Source of the DNA: an uncultured Acidimicrobiales bacterium
GTDB taxonomy: Bacteria; Actinomycetota; Acidimicrobiia; Acidimicrobiales; Bin134
Assembly: GCA_951813555.1 (NCBI GenBank)
Contig: OX638344.1
Coordinates: 3,163,076 to 3,227,075 of the forward strand
Direction of reading: 5' to 3'
Length of the DNA stretch: 64,000 nt
Shown here: positions 41,857 to 51,145 of the stretch, one piece after another
How the letters are laid out: each line of letters begins with the position of its first letter
How positions within the stretch are numbered: the first letter of the stretch is position 1
Program-made: the position numbers and the translations under genes
Notes under the pieces: generated by a model
Databases searched by the model: none
Told to the model about the DNA's origin: nothing
Seen by the model: only the letters and a program-made list of their open reading frames with translations

Positions 41857-42636
41857 TCACACTGCCTCTACGGTTGGAGGAGCCTCGTTGGCGTGACGAA
41901 GCATCTGCACGGCGCTGACGATGAGCAAGATGGCGAACAAGTTGGCCGACAACCGAGGGCCGAGCTCGCTGGCACCCAACGCACCGACAAACGCCGAGGC
42001 CACCCCGGAAACACCAACCACCAGCGCCGCTTTCGGATCGATGTTGCCCGAGGTTCGGTTCCGCACAGTACCGATGACGGAGGTGGGAAGGATCACCAAT
42101 AGCGAAGTGCCCTTGGCGGTAGCGTCCACAAAGCCGAAGAGAAGGATCATGGCCGGGATCATTATCACTCCCCCACCCACCCCCATAGTCCCCGACAGCA
42201 GTCCGGTGAACAGGCCGCAGGCGACATAGGCAAGGGCTAGACCCACTGTGATGTCGCTGTGGCCGTCGGTGTCGGGGACGACGGCCAACAGGCGGGCCGC
42301 AGTGGCCAAGAGCAGCAGGGCGAAGCCGATCCGCAGCATTCGGATGGGGACGCTGTTCAGCAGCGAGGTGCCGACGGTGACTCCTACGGAGGAGCCGGCG
42401 AAGATGAGCAGGCCGGGCAGCCAGGCCACTGAGCCTTCCAGCAGGAACCCGCCCAGGGCGGACGCAGAGATGAGCACCATGGCCCCCAGCGAGGTGCCGT
42501 GGGCCCGGCGCTGTTCCATGCCCAGCAGCAAGACCAAGCAGGGAACCATGAGGATCCCGCCTCCAACCCCGAACAGCCCCGACAAGAAGCCAGTGGCCAC
42601 CCCGACCCCAACCGCCCCCCACCGCGAGCCGCTCAT
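41857..42636 (-). CDS. TauE/SafE-family sulfite/organosulfonate exporter-like membrane protein
   Basis: The 259-residue protein has about eight membrane helices with two copies of the family repeat: GFLSGLFGVGGGILMVPCLV near the N-terminus and GLLSGTMGVGGGVIMIPAMIL in the middle. The family moves sulfite, sulfoacetate or similar anions. The cargo is not evident from its neighbours. Confidence 0.87.
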   Translation of the reverse strand: MSGSRWGAVGVGVATGFLSGLFGVGGGILMVPCLVLLLGMEQRRAHGTSLGAMVLISASALGGFLLEGSVAWLPGLLIFAGSSVGVTVGTSLLNSVPIRMLRIGFALLLLATAARLLAVVPDTDGHSDITVGLALAYVACGLFTGLLSGTMGVGGGVIMIPAMILLFGFVDATAKGTSLLVILPTSVIGTVRNRTSGNIDPKAALVVGVSGVASAFVGALGASELGPRLSANLFAILLIVSAVQMLRHANEAPPTVEAV

Positions 42637-42685
42637 GCGGAAGCAGCAATCGACGGTTCGGGCAAACCGGAGGGCAAAGCGCCGG

Positions 42686-44263
42686 TCACTCGGCGGCTGC
42701 TTGCTGGCGCAGCACGTACTTCAGGACTTTGCCCGATGCGTTGAGTGGGAGGACGTCGGTGAACCGCACCCGGCGGGGCACCTTGTAGTTGGCCATTTGG
42801 TTGCGGCACCAGGAAATCACCTCATCCTCGGTTGGATCCGTGCCCGGGGCCGGCACCACGGTGGCCACCGCCATCTCGCCGAGTCGGTCGTCGGGAACCC
42901 CGATCACCGCCACCTGCCCGATCTGGGGATGGGCCAGCATCATGTTCTCGATCTCGGCGGGGTAGGCGTTGAACCCGCCCACGATAAACATGTCCTTCTT
43001 GCGGTCGGTGATGTCAATGTTCCCGTTGGCGTCCATCACCCCGATGTCACCGGTGTGGAGCCAGCCGTCGGCGTCTATGGTCTCGGCGGTCTGGGTGGGA
43101 TCGTCTAGATAGCCGAGCATGACGTTGTAGCCCCGCACCACGATCTCACCGGGCTCCCCCCGGGGCAGCTCATTGCCTTCATCGTCAACAATCTGCACTT
43201 CCACATCCGGGATGGCCCGGCCCGAGGTGTTGGCGATGGTCTCGGGATCGTCATCGTGTCGGCACATTGTGGCGATACCCGACGCCTCAGTAAGCCCGTA
43301 TCCGGTGACGATGGTCTCGAACCCCAGCCGGGCTCGCATCTGGAGGATCATCTCCACCGGGATGGCGGCGGCCCCGGTCACCGCCAATCGCAGGGTGGAC
43401 ATGTCGAAGCTGTCCAATTCAGGGTGGTTGAGGATGGTCTGGTAGATGGCCGGCGGGCCAGGGAGCATGGTGATGCGCTCCTCGGGTACCCGGGCCATCA
43501 CCGCGGGCACGTCGAACACCGGGTGGGGGATGTTGGTGGCCCCGGTCATGAGGCAGGCCAAGATGCCCGAGTTGAGGCCGAATGCATGGAAGAAGGGATT
43601 GATGATCAGATAGCGGTCGCCGGCCTGCAAACCGATCACCTGGCACCACGACTCGAAGCCCCGACAGATGGCCGAGTGGATGAGCATGGCCCCCTTGGGC
43701 AGGCCGGTGGTGCCCGAGGTGAACATGATGTGGCAGAGATCGTCGCCGCTCACCGCCGCGGCCCGGGCGTCGCCGTCGGCCTCGGCGATCTGACCGGCCC
43801 GACCCAAGAAGTCGGCGAAGCCGGTCGTCCCCTCAGGCACGGTGCCGCGCAGAACCACGATCTCGTCGAGGCCGTGGCCACCGTCGGCGTTGCGCAGCAG
43901 GGCTACGTAGTCCGTGTCGAGGAAGTCGGTGACGGTGAACAGAATGCGGGCCCCCGACTTCTCGAGAATGAAGTCGGCCTCCCGGCCTTTGAATCTGGTG
44001 TTCACCGGCACCAGCACACCGCCGGCCAAATGGACTCCCAACCCGGCCACCACCCATTCCCAGATGTTGGGGGCCCATATTGCCACCCGATCGCCGGGCT
44101 CTATTCCCGAGGCCATCAGCGCCCGAGCCGAGGCACGAATGCGGTCGCGCAGTTCGGGGAACGTCCAGCGCACATCGCCGTCCACCAGCGCCTCCAATTC
44201 GGGGAACCTACGGGCCGCGTCTTCAACTAGCTCGCAGATTGTGGTCCACGATCCTTCGGACAT
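42686..44263 (-). CDS. Acyl-CoA synthetase (long-/medium-chain fatty acid or aromatic acid type)
   Basis: The 525-residue adenylate-forming ligase contains FTSGTTGLPKGAM, GYGLTEASG, LHTGDIGVMDANGNIDITDRKKDMFIVGGFNAYPAEIE and the C-terminal catalytic Lys in NASGKVLKYVLR. The sequence style recalls the FadD3/FadD17 group. It lies 46 bp downstream of a class III CoA-transferase gene, so this may be a small operon for activating one acid by two routes. Confidence 0.87.
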   Translation of the reverse strand: MSEGSWTTICELVEDAARRFPELEALVDGDVRWTFPELRDRIRASARALMASGIEPGDRVAIWAPNIWEWVVAGLGVHLAGGVLVPVNTRFKGREADFILEKSGARILFTVTDFLDTDYVALLRNADGGHGLDEIVVLRGTVPEGTTGFADFLGRAGQIAEADGDARAAAVSGDDLCHIMFTSGTTGLPKGAMLIHSAICRGFESWCQVIGLQAGDRYLIINPFFHAFGLNSGILACLMTGATNIPHPVFDVPAVMARVPEERITMLPGPPAIYQTILNHPELDSFDMSTLRLAVTGAAAIPVEMILQMRARLGFETIVTGYGLTEASGIATMCRHDDDPETIANTSGRAIPDVEVQIVDDEGNELPRGEPGEIVVRGYNVMLGYLDDPTQTAETIDADGWLHTGDIGVMDANGNIDITDRKKDMFIVGGFNAYPAEIENMMLAHPQIGQVAVIGVPDDRLGEMAVATVVPAPGTDPTEDEVISWCRNQMANYKVPRRVRFTDVLPLNASGKVLKYVLRQQAAAE

Positions 44264-44309
44264 GGCTGCGACCCTAATTCACTGCTTTCGGCTCAACGGA
44301 GTTGGCCAA

Positions 44310-45467
44310 CTAGTCGGCGGACCGTACTGCGCCTTGTTGAATGAGCTGGGCCATTTCGTCGGTGCTCAAGCCGAGATCGTCGGCCAATACCGAGCGGGTG
44401 TCCTCGCCCAGTCGGGCAGATCGGTGGATGACTCCCACGGTGGCGTCGCTCATGGCGAACGGTTTGGCCGGCACCGGAATGCCGGGACGGATCTCGGCTA
44501 TGAGTCCCCGGTCGGCGGCCCAGTCGGTTGCGGCTAGCTCAGTTACCGAGCCGATGCGGGCCGCGGGCAGCGGTTGGCGCTCAACTACTTCGGCCAGATC
44601 CTCGTAGGTCGAGAAACCGGCCACCAGACCTCGCAACACGGCCAGGGCCTCTTCTCGAGTGGGCTGTTCGGGGCAGTCCTCGGCATTGCCTCCTAGAGCG
44701 GCCACCCACCTCGGCAACATGGTTTCGGGATTGCCGATCAGCGACACCGCCTGGCCGTCGGCGGTGCGGGCGACGGCGTAATTCCAGGTGTCGAAATCCC
44801 TCAGCCCGTCGTAACCCGAAATGTCGTTGCCCGCCTGGTCGTTGGCGTAGACGAGGGTCTCGGCCATGGCGATGTCGAGGTGCTGGCCGGTGCCGGTGTG
44901 CTCTCGCTGGTAGAGCGCGGCCAGCACAGCGGACACCGAGATAAACCCGGCGTACAGGTCGCCGTGCTGGTGGATCTCCTGGAGGGGCTCGGCCTCCCGC
45001 AGGCGGGCGGCCAGTTCGATGGTGCCGGCGACGGCGTGCATCATGGGTGCGTGGGCTCGGCGATGGGTCCACGGCCCGGTCTGGCCGAACCCGGTGATGG
45101 AGCAGAACACCAGCCGGGGGTTGCGGGCCGACAGCTCTTCATACGACAACCCGTAGCGGGCCATGACTCCGGGGCGGTAGTTCTCCAACAGCACATCGGC
45201 CCGATCGGCCAGCGCAGCCACCAGCTCGGGGCCATCCTCGGCTTTAAGGTCGACGCAGATGTTGCGCTTGCCCGCGTTCATGTGGCTGAACGTTACCCCT
45301 ATGCCGTCGGAGTCCACCGGCGGGACCGGACGGGTGAGGTCGCCGGAGGGGGGCTCGACTTTGATGACGTCGGCGCCCAGGTCGGCCAGCACCCGCCCGC
45401 AGATCGGTCCGGAGAAGATCCGGGTGAGGTCCACCACCCGAATGCCGTCCAGCGGCCCGCCGGTCAT
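44310..45467 (-). CDS. CaiB/BaiF (class III) CoA-transferase
   Basis: The 385-residue protein starts GPLDGIRVVDLTRIFSGPICGRVLADLGADVIKVEPPSGD, the hallmark of the family, and has the catalytic Asp in QHGDLYAGF and the ENYRPGVMARYGL block. It transfers CoA between carboxylic acids. The substrate cannot be inferred. It precedes the acyl-CoA ligase in the same orientation. Confidence 0.88.
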   Translation of the reverse strand: MTGGPLDGIRVVDLTRIFSGPICGRVLADLGADVIKVEPPSGDLTRPVPPVDSDGIGVTFSHMNAGKRNICVDLKAEDGPELVAALADRADVLLENYRPGVMARYGLSYEELSARNPRLVFCSITGFGQTGPWTHRRAHAPMMHAVAGTIELAARLREAEPLQEIHQHGDLYAGFISVSAVLAALYQREHTGTGQHLDIAMAETLVYANDQAGNDISGYDGLRDFDTWNYAVARTADGQAVSLIGNPETMLPRWVAALGGNAEDCPEQPTREEALAVLRGLVAGFSTYEDLAEVVERQPLPAARIGSVTELAATDWAADRGLIAEIRPGIPVPAKPFAMSDATVGVIHRSARLGEDTRSVLADDLGLSTDEMAQLIQQGAVRSAD

Positions 45468-45560
45468 GGTACGTCAGCGGCTGAAGACGCGGCCGTGCCC
45501 GACCCGCCGCCTGTGGGGCAGCCGATCGGGCACGGCACAGTCGTTAGTGGTTCAGTTGGC

Positions 45561-47033
45561 TTAGCGACCGGGATCGCCGTAGCAGACGAACTCGTAGGCC
45601 ACCTCATAATCGGCGTCCACCACTTGCACCATGCCGGTGCAGTCGGGGGCAACCACGTGGTCGGCCGGCCACTTCACCGGGCCGAGGCCACCGGACTGCT
45701 GGGTGGTCTCGAAGCCGTCGATGTTCACTGCCTGGTAGAAGCTGGCGGTGTTCAGGTCTTCACCGGCAGCGGCGATCAGCTGAATCAATAGGTCAGCCGA
45801 CCAATAGCCGACCAGGCTGCCGAAGCCGGGGAAGGCCCCGACTTCTTCATAGTCGGCCAGAAGCTGCTGGATTGCCGGCTCGGAGTCGTCCAGCGGGGGT
45901 ACCTGGGTCACGGCGTAGCCGCCCTCCAGGGCTTGGCCCAAGTCGGGACTGGACCCGGGGAGGCCGGGAACATAGGTCAGATAGTCGGCCACTGGGCCCT
46001 CATATCCCGAAGCGGCGATGGACGCCTTGAGGGTGATGGCACCGGCGAAGTCGGTGGACAAAATCACCAAGTCGGGGTCGTGCTCTAGCACCGTGTTGAC
46101 GAATCGGGTGGGATCGGTGATGCCCCCGGCGGTCTGGGTGGGCACGAAATCGCTGAAGGCCAGCTTGCCAGCCCACAGATTCTCGTACAGCGCATGGCCG
46201 GCGCGACCGGCGTCGTCATCACTGTTGAAGATGCCGACAACGATGTCCTCGGTGCCGAAGAAGTCGTACCAGATGTTCTGGACCGACACGAGGGGATCAG
46301 CACCTTCGACTCCGAAGGCAAAGCCGCTGAGGCAGCCGTTGAACCCGAAGCCCCAGTCGTTGGGAGCGCAGAATCCGGGCATGAACCCCCAGCCGGTGAA
46401 CGGCACCTGGTTTTCGTCCAGGTAGTCGGTGGTCTGGGGAAGCGAGACCGCCGAGGTGACCATGATCCCGAAGACCTCGTCGTTCTCCACCATGCTGCGG
46501 GCACCTTCAAAGTTGGCCTGCGGATCGCTACCGTCATCCACGAACTGCACGAGTTCGAGCATCCGACCGCCGGGCAGCTCGCCGTCGCGGTTGGCCCGCC
46601 CCAGACGGGCATTGATGCCGTCGGTAAATCCGCCGTACAGCGCATCCTGGGTCATCGCACCGAGGCGCACGGTGTCGTCGGTGACGCCCCGGGTGGAGGG
46701 CTCGAAATCAATCTCATAGGTGTAGGCGCCCCATGTGCGGGAGGTAGCCATCTCCTCGTCGTCCATAGGCTCTTCTGCATCGTCCATAGGCTCTTCTTCG
46801 TCGTCCATGGGCTCGGCATCGTCCATAGGCTCTTCTTCGTCGTCCATGGGCTCGGCATCGTCCATAGGCTCTTCTTCGTCGTCCATGGGCTCGGCATCGT
46901 CCATAGGCGCCTCGGTGGCCTCAGGCGCAGGCGCGGCTGCTCCGTCGTCATCGTCGTCGTTGCCACAGGCCACAGCCACCAGCGCTAACGCGGCCATGAG
47001 CGCGAGAAGCTTGTACAACAGTGATTTCTTCAT
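45561..47033 (-). CDS. Branched-chain amino acid-type ABC transporter substrate-binding lipoprotein
   Basis: The 490-residue lipoprotein has the lipobox in LALVAVACGNDDDDDG. It is followed by an acidic tether of about 60 residues built from PMDDAEPMDDEEE units, then a type I periplasmic-binding domain (DTVRLGAMTQDALYGGFTDGINARL, GGRMLELVQFVDDGSDPQANFEGARSMVE, AVSLPQTTDYLDENQVPFTGWG). Cysteines in GFCAPNDW and NGCLSG could form a disulfide. ATG 47031-47033 has an AGGGGG ribosome-binding site. It sits 67 bp downstream of the fused LivH-LivM-LivF gene. The real cargo may be another hydrophobic or amide-like compound. Confidence 0.9.
   Translation of the reverse strand: MKKSLLYKLLALMAALALVAVACGNDDDDDGAAAPAPEATEAPMDDAEPMDDEEEPMDDAEPMDDEEEPMDDAEPMDDEEEPMDDAEEPMDDEEMATSRTWGAYTYEIDFEPSTRGVTDDTVRLGAMTQDALYGGFTDGINARLGRANRDGELPGGRMLELVQFVDDGSDPQANFEGARSMVENDEVFGIMVTSAVSLPQTTDYLDENQVPFTGWGFMPGFCAPNDWGFGFNGCLSGFAFGVEGADPLVSVQNIWYDFFGTEDIVVGIFNSDDDAGRAGHALYENLWAGKLAFSDFVPTQTAGGITDPTRFVNTVLEHDPDLVILSTDFAGAITLKASIAASGYEGPVADYLTYVPGLPGSSPDLGQALEGGYAVTQVPPLDDSEPAIQQLLADYEEVGAFPGFGSLVGYWSADLLIQLIAAAGEDLNTASFYQAVNIDGFETTQQSGGLGPVKWPADHVVAPDCTGMVQVVDADYEVAYEFVCYGDPGR
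46755..46912. repeat. 39-nt in-frame tandem repeat in the lipoprotein tether
   Basis: About three and a half copies of a 39-nt unit encode the 13-residue acidic repeat PMDDAEPMDDEEE. The copies are almost identical at DNA level, implying recent expansion. Confidence 0.8.
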
Positions 47034-47100
47034 GTCCCCCTCCGAGATTTGGGCTGCCGACATAGTAGGACAGCGCCTACCGGCTGTCACCCCGAGCCGG

Positions 47101-50100
47101 TCAGTCTGAATTGGCGGTTGCCTCGCCCAGATAAGCAGCGTCGAGCTGGTCGTGGTCCACCTCCGAACGGGGGCCATGCCAGGTGATGTGCCCCAGGCTG
47201 ATGAAGGCCACCGAGTCGGCGATCTCCAGCACGTCGCGGGCTTTCTCCTCCACCAACAGCAGTGCCACACCCCGCTCTTTGAACTCGATGAACAGCTCAA
47301 GGATCTGGTTCACGATTAGCGGGGCCAATCCCAGCGACGGCTCGTCGGCAATCAGCACCTCGGGAGGATGGGCCAACAGCGGGGCCAAAGTGAGGATCTG
47401 CTGCTCGCCTCCGGAAAGGTTGCCAGCCAACTGGTTCTGGCGCTCCCCCAGGATGGGGAACCGCTCGCAGCACAGCTCGCGGTCGTCGGGGTTGGGCAGC
47501 CAGAGCTGCATATTCTCCCGAACGGTCAGCCCGCTGAATATACCCCGGGCCTCGGGGGCCAACACGACGCCCCGGCGAGCTCGGCGATGACTGCGCAGTG
47601 CTGTAATATCTTCCCCGTCGAGCCGGATGACACCGTGAGTGGCAGGCAGAAGGCCGGAGGCCACCGCACAGGTGGTGGATTTGCCCGCACCGTTGGGGCC
47701 CAGCAGCGCAGTGATCTCCCCTCTGGGCACTGACAGGTCGATCCCATGAAGGGCCTCCACTAGGCCATAGCTGGCCCGCACACCCACGAGTTCCAGGGCT
47801 GGCGGATGGTCGCCGGCGTACTGGTCGCCCGATGATTCGGCTGACTCTGGAATCTCAGAAGGCTCCGAGGTGGCCATGGCTGCGACCGGAGGACTGACAT
47901 CGGCTGGAGCTCGTTCGGCAACGACAGCACCCTCGCTCCATACCGCGAGCCGCCGGCGCCATGCATCGCGGCGGACTCGGTTCTGAGCAGCGGTAAACGC
48001 CAAGATTCCATCGGGCTCACGGGCCAGTTGCATGGCACCGATACCGAACATGAAGGCGGTGATGTTGCGGGCCTCGTCGTATTGGTCGAACCCGTCCCAG
48101 TCGATGGGATACCACGAGTACACCCGGGCCAAGCAGATGAAGGCCAGCACTGCCAGCACGCCGATTATGGGAGGCGAGAACGGCAGCCCGACTTGGCGGT
48201 CCCGGATAGCGGTGGCCAACGCTGCCGCCCCGAAAACCGACGCCACCAGCACCACGTGCCACGACTCCATCCACTCCCAGTGCCAACCGGTACCGAAGGT
48301 GTGGCCGCTGGCCGCCACCATGATGCCGGCCATCACCGCGGCACCGGGCCGGCGGATACCGACCAAGACCACCACGGCCAACCAGAACAGCCCGGCTTGA
48401 GTCGTCGCGGTGAACGGGGTCACATTGCCGATGAACGTGGCGAAGAACACCCCGCCGAAACCGGCCAACAGCGCGGAGAGGGCAAACACAGCCAGCTTGG
48501 TGCGGACCACTGAGTGGCCCGAGGTGGCCGCGGCGGGCTCGGAGTTGCGCACCGCGATGATGGCCCGGCCCGTGACCGAACGCTGGAGGTTCCGCACCAA
48601 CCAGGCCGCGGCCAACACCAGAATCACCAACAGCACGGCAAGGGATTTCTCATCCTCGAAGTCGAAGGGGCCCAGCTCGGGGCGGGGTATGTCCCACCCC
48701 TTGGTGCCTTGGCCGTTCTTGAACCAACTCCACTCGAACAGCACCCTCTCGCTCATGAAGGCCAACGCCAGGGTGGCCAGCGCCAATGGCAAACCGCCCA
48801 ATCGCAGGGCGGGCAGGGCCACGATAACGCCGAGCACTCCGGCGATGATCACCCCCACGATCAGCGCGGGAATGAACGGCAGCCCGGTCTTGTCCAAGAT
48901 CAATCCGGCGGTCATGGCGGCCATGGTCACGAAGGCGGCCTGGGCCAGGCTGACCATGCCGCCAAGGCCGGTGAGGAGCACCCAGGACATGAACACCAAG
49001 CCAAAGGCCAAGCCGGTGACCCACAGCCCCAGCCAGAACTGATCGGCGAAGACGAATACCTGAAGCACGATGAAAGCCGCGCCCGCCATCCAGGGCAATC
49101 GCACTCGCCATGCAGGGAGGTCGCTGGTGTAGTCGGTTGCGGGGGGAGCGTCGGCCACCACCCCGCTGCGGCGGGTGCGCTCCCGGGCCATGAACAGCAG
49201 CCCCACCAACAGCACCACAAACGGCACCGAGCTCTCGAACCCCCGAATGTCCTGGGCAAACGTGGCGTACCGACCCACCCAGCTGGTGACCACTCCCAAG
49301 GCCACGCCACCGGCAAACGCCAGCGGTATGGAGCGAAGGCCACCCACCACCGCGGCCGCGGTGGCGATGAACATGAACACGTTGTATTGATTGGACTCAA
49401 GCGAGTTGAACACCGGGGCTCCGATCACCCCGGCCAGCCCAGCCAGCATGGTGCCGATGATCCAAGCGGCCGACGAGGTGAACGACTCGCTGACCCCCCG
49501 CAATCCGGCCAAATCGGGGCGGTCCACTACTGCCCGCATCTGGAGCCCAATTCGGGTGTGGCGCATCAGCGCCCACAGCGCCACCGCCACAACCACGGCC
49601 ACCACCAGCACCGCCCATTGGTTGCTGCTGATGCGCAAGTCGAAGCTGCCGAGGTCGTAGGTCCAGGTCTCGCTGGGCACCTTCCACACCCCGGGAGTAA
49701 GGAACACATAGTCGGTGCTCTGGAGGCCCCAATCCCACGTCTTGGTGCCCAAGTCGACGATCAAGTCGGTTAGGGCAGGCAGAGCCACCAGAATTCCGAT
49801 AGTGGCCATGACTTTGGCCGCGTCGTTGGCCCGGGCCAGAGGGCGGAACACCGCCACGTTCAGGAGCTGGCCGAGCAGCGGGCAGAACACCACCACCACG
49901 AGGAAGAACGACAGCAGCCGCATGCCCAGGCTCTCGATCCCCAGGGCATTGATGAGCTGGAAGTAGAGCATCGCCGAGGTGTAGGCGATGCCCCCATAGG
50001 CCAGGTTGAAGATGCCGGTGGACGTATAGCTGAGTGTGAGCCCGGCGGCGATCAGCGAGTAGATGGAGCCGGCGATGGCCCCGCTCACTAGCAATTGGAT

Positions 50101-50112
50101 GAACTCGCCCAC
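47101..50112 (-). CDS. Fused LivH-LivM-LivF branched-chain amino acid-type ABC transporter
   Basis: This 1003-residue polypeptide joins three subunits that are normally separate. Residues 1 to about 310 are the LivH permease (LLVSGAIAGSIYSLIAAGLTLSYTSTGIFNLAYGGIA). About 325-690 is the LivM permease (GLGGMVSLAQAAFVTMAAMTAGLIL). After a linker rich in Pro, Ser and Glu, about 770-1003 is the LivF ATPase (GPNGAGKST, LSGGEQQI, VLIADEPSLGLAP). No LivG is encoded next to it, so it may borrow the LivG at 58513-59277 or run with a LivF-type ATPase only. The GTG at 50110-50112 is preceded by AGGGGG. The binding protein gene follows. Confidence 0.88.
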   Translation of the reverse strand: MGEFIQLLVSGAIAGSIYSLIAAGLTLSYTSTGIFNLAYGGIAYTSAMLYFQLINALGIESLGMRLLSFFLVVVVFCPLLGQLLNVAVFRPLARANDAAKVMATIGILVALPALTDLIVDLGTKTWDWGLQSTDYVFLTPGVWKVPSETWTYDLGSFDLRISSNQWAVLVVAVVVAVALWALMRHTRIGLQMRAVVDRPDLAGLRGVSESFTSSAAWIIGTMLAGLAGVIGAPVFNSLESNQYNVFMFIATAAAVVGGLRSIPLAFAGGVALGVVTSWVGRYATFAQDIRGFESSVPFVVLLVGLLFMARERTRRSGVVADAPPATDYTSDLPAWRVRLPWMAGAAFIVLQVFVFADQFWLGLWVTGLAFGLVFMSWVLLTGLGGMVSLAQAAFVTMAAMTAGLILDKTGLPFIPALIVGVIIAGVLGVIVALPALRLGGLPLALATLALAFMSERVLFEWSWFKNGQGTKGWDIPRPELGPFDFEDEKSLAVLLVILVLAAAWLVRNLQRSVTGRAIIAVRNSEPAAATSGHSVVRTKLAVFALSALLAGFGGVFFATFIGNVTPFTATTQAGLFWLAVVVLVGIRRPGAAVMAGIMVAASGHTFGTGWHWEWMESWHVVLVASVFGAAALATAIRDRQVGLPFSPPIIGVLAVLAFICLARVYSWYPIDWDGFDQYDEARNITAFMFGIGAMQLAREPDGILAFTAAQNRVRRDAWRRRLAVWSEGAVVAERAPADVSPPVAAMATSEPSEIPESAESSGDQYAGDHPPALELVGVRASYGLVEALHGIDLSVPRGEITALLGPNGAGKSTTCAVASGLLPATHGVIRLDGEDITALRSHRRARRGVVLAPEARGIFSGLTVRENMQLWLPNPDDRELCCERFPILGERQNQLAGNLSGGEQQILTLAPLLAHPPEVLIADEPSLGLAPLIVNQILELFIEFKERGVALLLVEEKARDVLEIADSVAFISLGHITWHGPRSEVDHDQLDAAYLGEATANSD

Positions 50113-50163
50113 CCGATTATTTCCCCCTGGACCATTAGACCTGCGCCACTCTAGTGGCCAACT

Positions 50164-50374
50164 CCGATCAGTACATTCGTTGGCCTAACCGCTGCCGGGC
50201 AACCCCCAACCCCGATCAGTACATTCATTGGCCTAACCGCTGCCGGGCAACCCCCAACCCCGATCAGTACATTCGTTGGCCTAACCGCTGCCGGGCAACC
50301 CCCAACCCCGATCAGTACATTCGTTGGCCTAACCGCTGCCGGGCAACCCCCAACCCCGATCAGTACATTCGTTG
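50164..50374. repeat. 48-bp tandem repeat in a divergent promoter region
   Basis: Four complete 48-bp units start at 50164, 50212, 50260 and 50308, and a fifth, 19-bp partial copy starts at 50356 and ends just before the ATG at 50376. The copies are essentially identical except for one G-to-A change in the second. Each begins CCGATCAGTACATTCGTTGG. The length is a multiple of three and the frame is open into the downstream gene, but a coding role is not needed. It has no spacers, so it is not a CRISPR array. Confidence 0.92.
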
Positions 50375-50375
50375 C

Positions 50376-51116
50376 ATGGACGACGTGTTGTTGGGCGACC
50401 TCGCCGCCGAGCATCGGGTGTTGGACGATCTGATGGCTCCTCTGCCCTCAGACTTGTGGGCCAAGCCGTCGCCGTCGCCGGGGTGGACGCTGGCCCACCA
50501 AATCCATCATCTCGATGTGAGCGAGGGGGCGGCCCTTCTGGCGCTCACCGGCCACAGCGACCAGGTGTTCGGCCTCACCGGCCGCTGGCCCGACCGGCCC
50601 CTGCCGAATGATCCGACCGAATTGCTGGACAACTGGCGGCATTCTCGGGCCGCCAGCTTGGAGGCAATGGCCACGCTGGATGCCAAAACCACGGTGATCT
50701 GGGGCGACGGCCCCATGACCTGCCGCTCCTTCGCCACCGCTCGGCTCATGGAGACCTGGGCCCATGGGCTGGACTGCTTCACGACCGTTGGCCTTGAGCC
50801 GGTTGACACCGACCGACTCCGCCATGTGGCCCACATCGGCTACCGAGCCCTCCCCTACGCCTTCCGCAGCCAGAGTGTGACCCCGCCGGCTCCGCTGTCG
50901 GAACTCCGCTTGGAGCTGACATCACCGTCGGGACAAACCTGGAGCTACGGCGACGATCTCGCCCCCCAGAGCATCACCGGCTCGGCCAGCCATTGGTGCC
51001 GTGTCGCCACCCGCCGAATGCCCGCCGAAGACTCTGATCTCATGGCCAACGGCCCACTCGCCCAGGCAGTGCTCACCATCGCCCGCGCCTACCTGGCAGA
51101 TGGGGCCTCGACCTGA
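50376..51116 (+). CDS. DinB/MDMPI-like metal-binding protein (TIGR03084-type)
   Basis: The 246-residue protein resembles actinobacterial maleylpyruvate isomerase/DinB-like four-helix proteins of the TIGR03084 type (LLGDLAAEHRVLDDLMAPLPSDLWAKPSPSPGWTLAHQIHHLD, then ARLMETWAHGLDC). Metal-binding histidines are seen in HQIHHLD and WAHGLD. Members are thought to bind a divalent metal and possibly mycothiol. ATG 50376 follows the last repeat copy; a GTG at 50154 would add a repeat-encoded extension of 74 residues, which seems less likely. Confidence 0.72.
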   Translation: MDDVLLGDLAAEHRVLDDLMAPLPSDLWAKPSPSPGWTLAHQIHHLDVSEGAALLALTGHSDQVFGLTGRWPDRPLPNDPTELLDNWRHSRAASLEAMATLDAKTTVIWGDGPMTCRSFATARLMETWAHGLDCFTTVGLEPVDTDRLRHVAHIGYRALPYAFRSQSVTPPAPLSELRLELTSPSGQTWSYGDDLAPQSITGSASHWCRVATRRMPAEDSDLMANGPLAQAVLTIARAYLADGAST

Positions 51117-51145
51117 CCTGCCGCCCCGCCGGTTGGAGTCAAAAC

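Noticed and set aside
50164..50374. Possible CRISPR array from the regular repeats
   Set aside because: The units are contiguous with no unique spacers and no cas genes are nearby; it is a simple tandem repeat.
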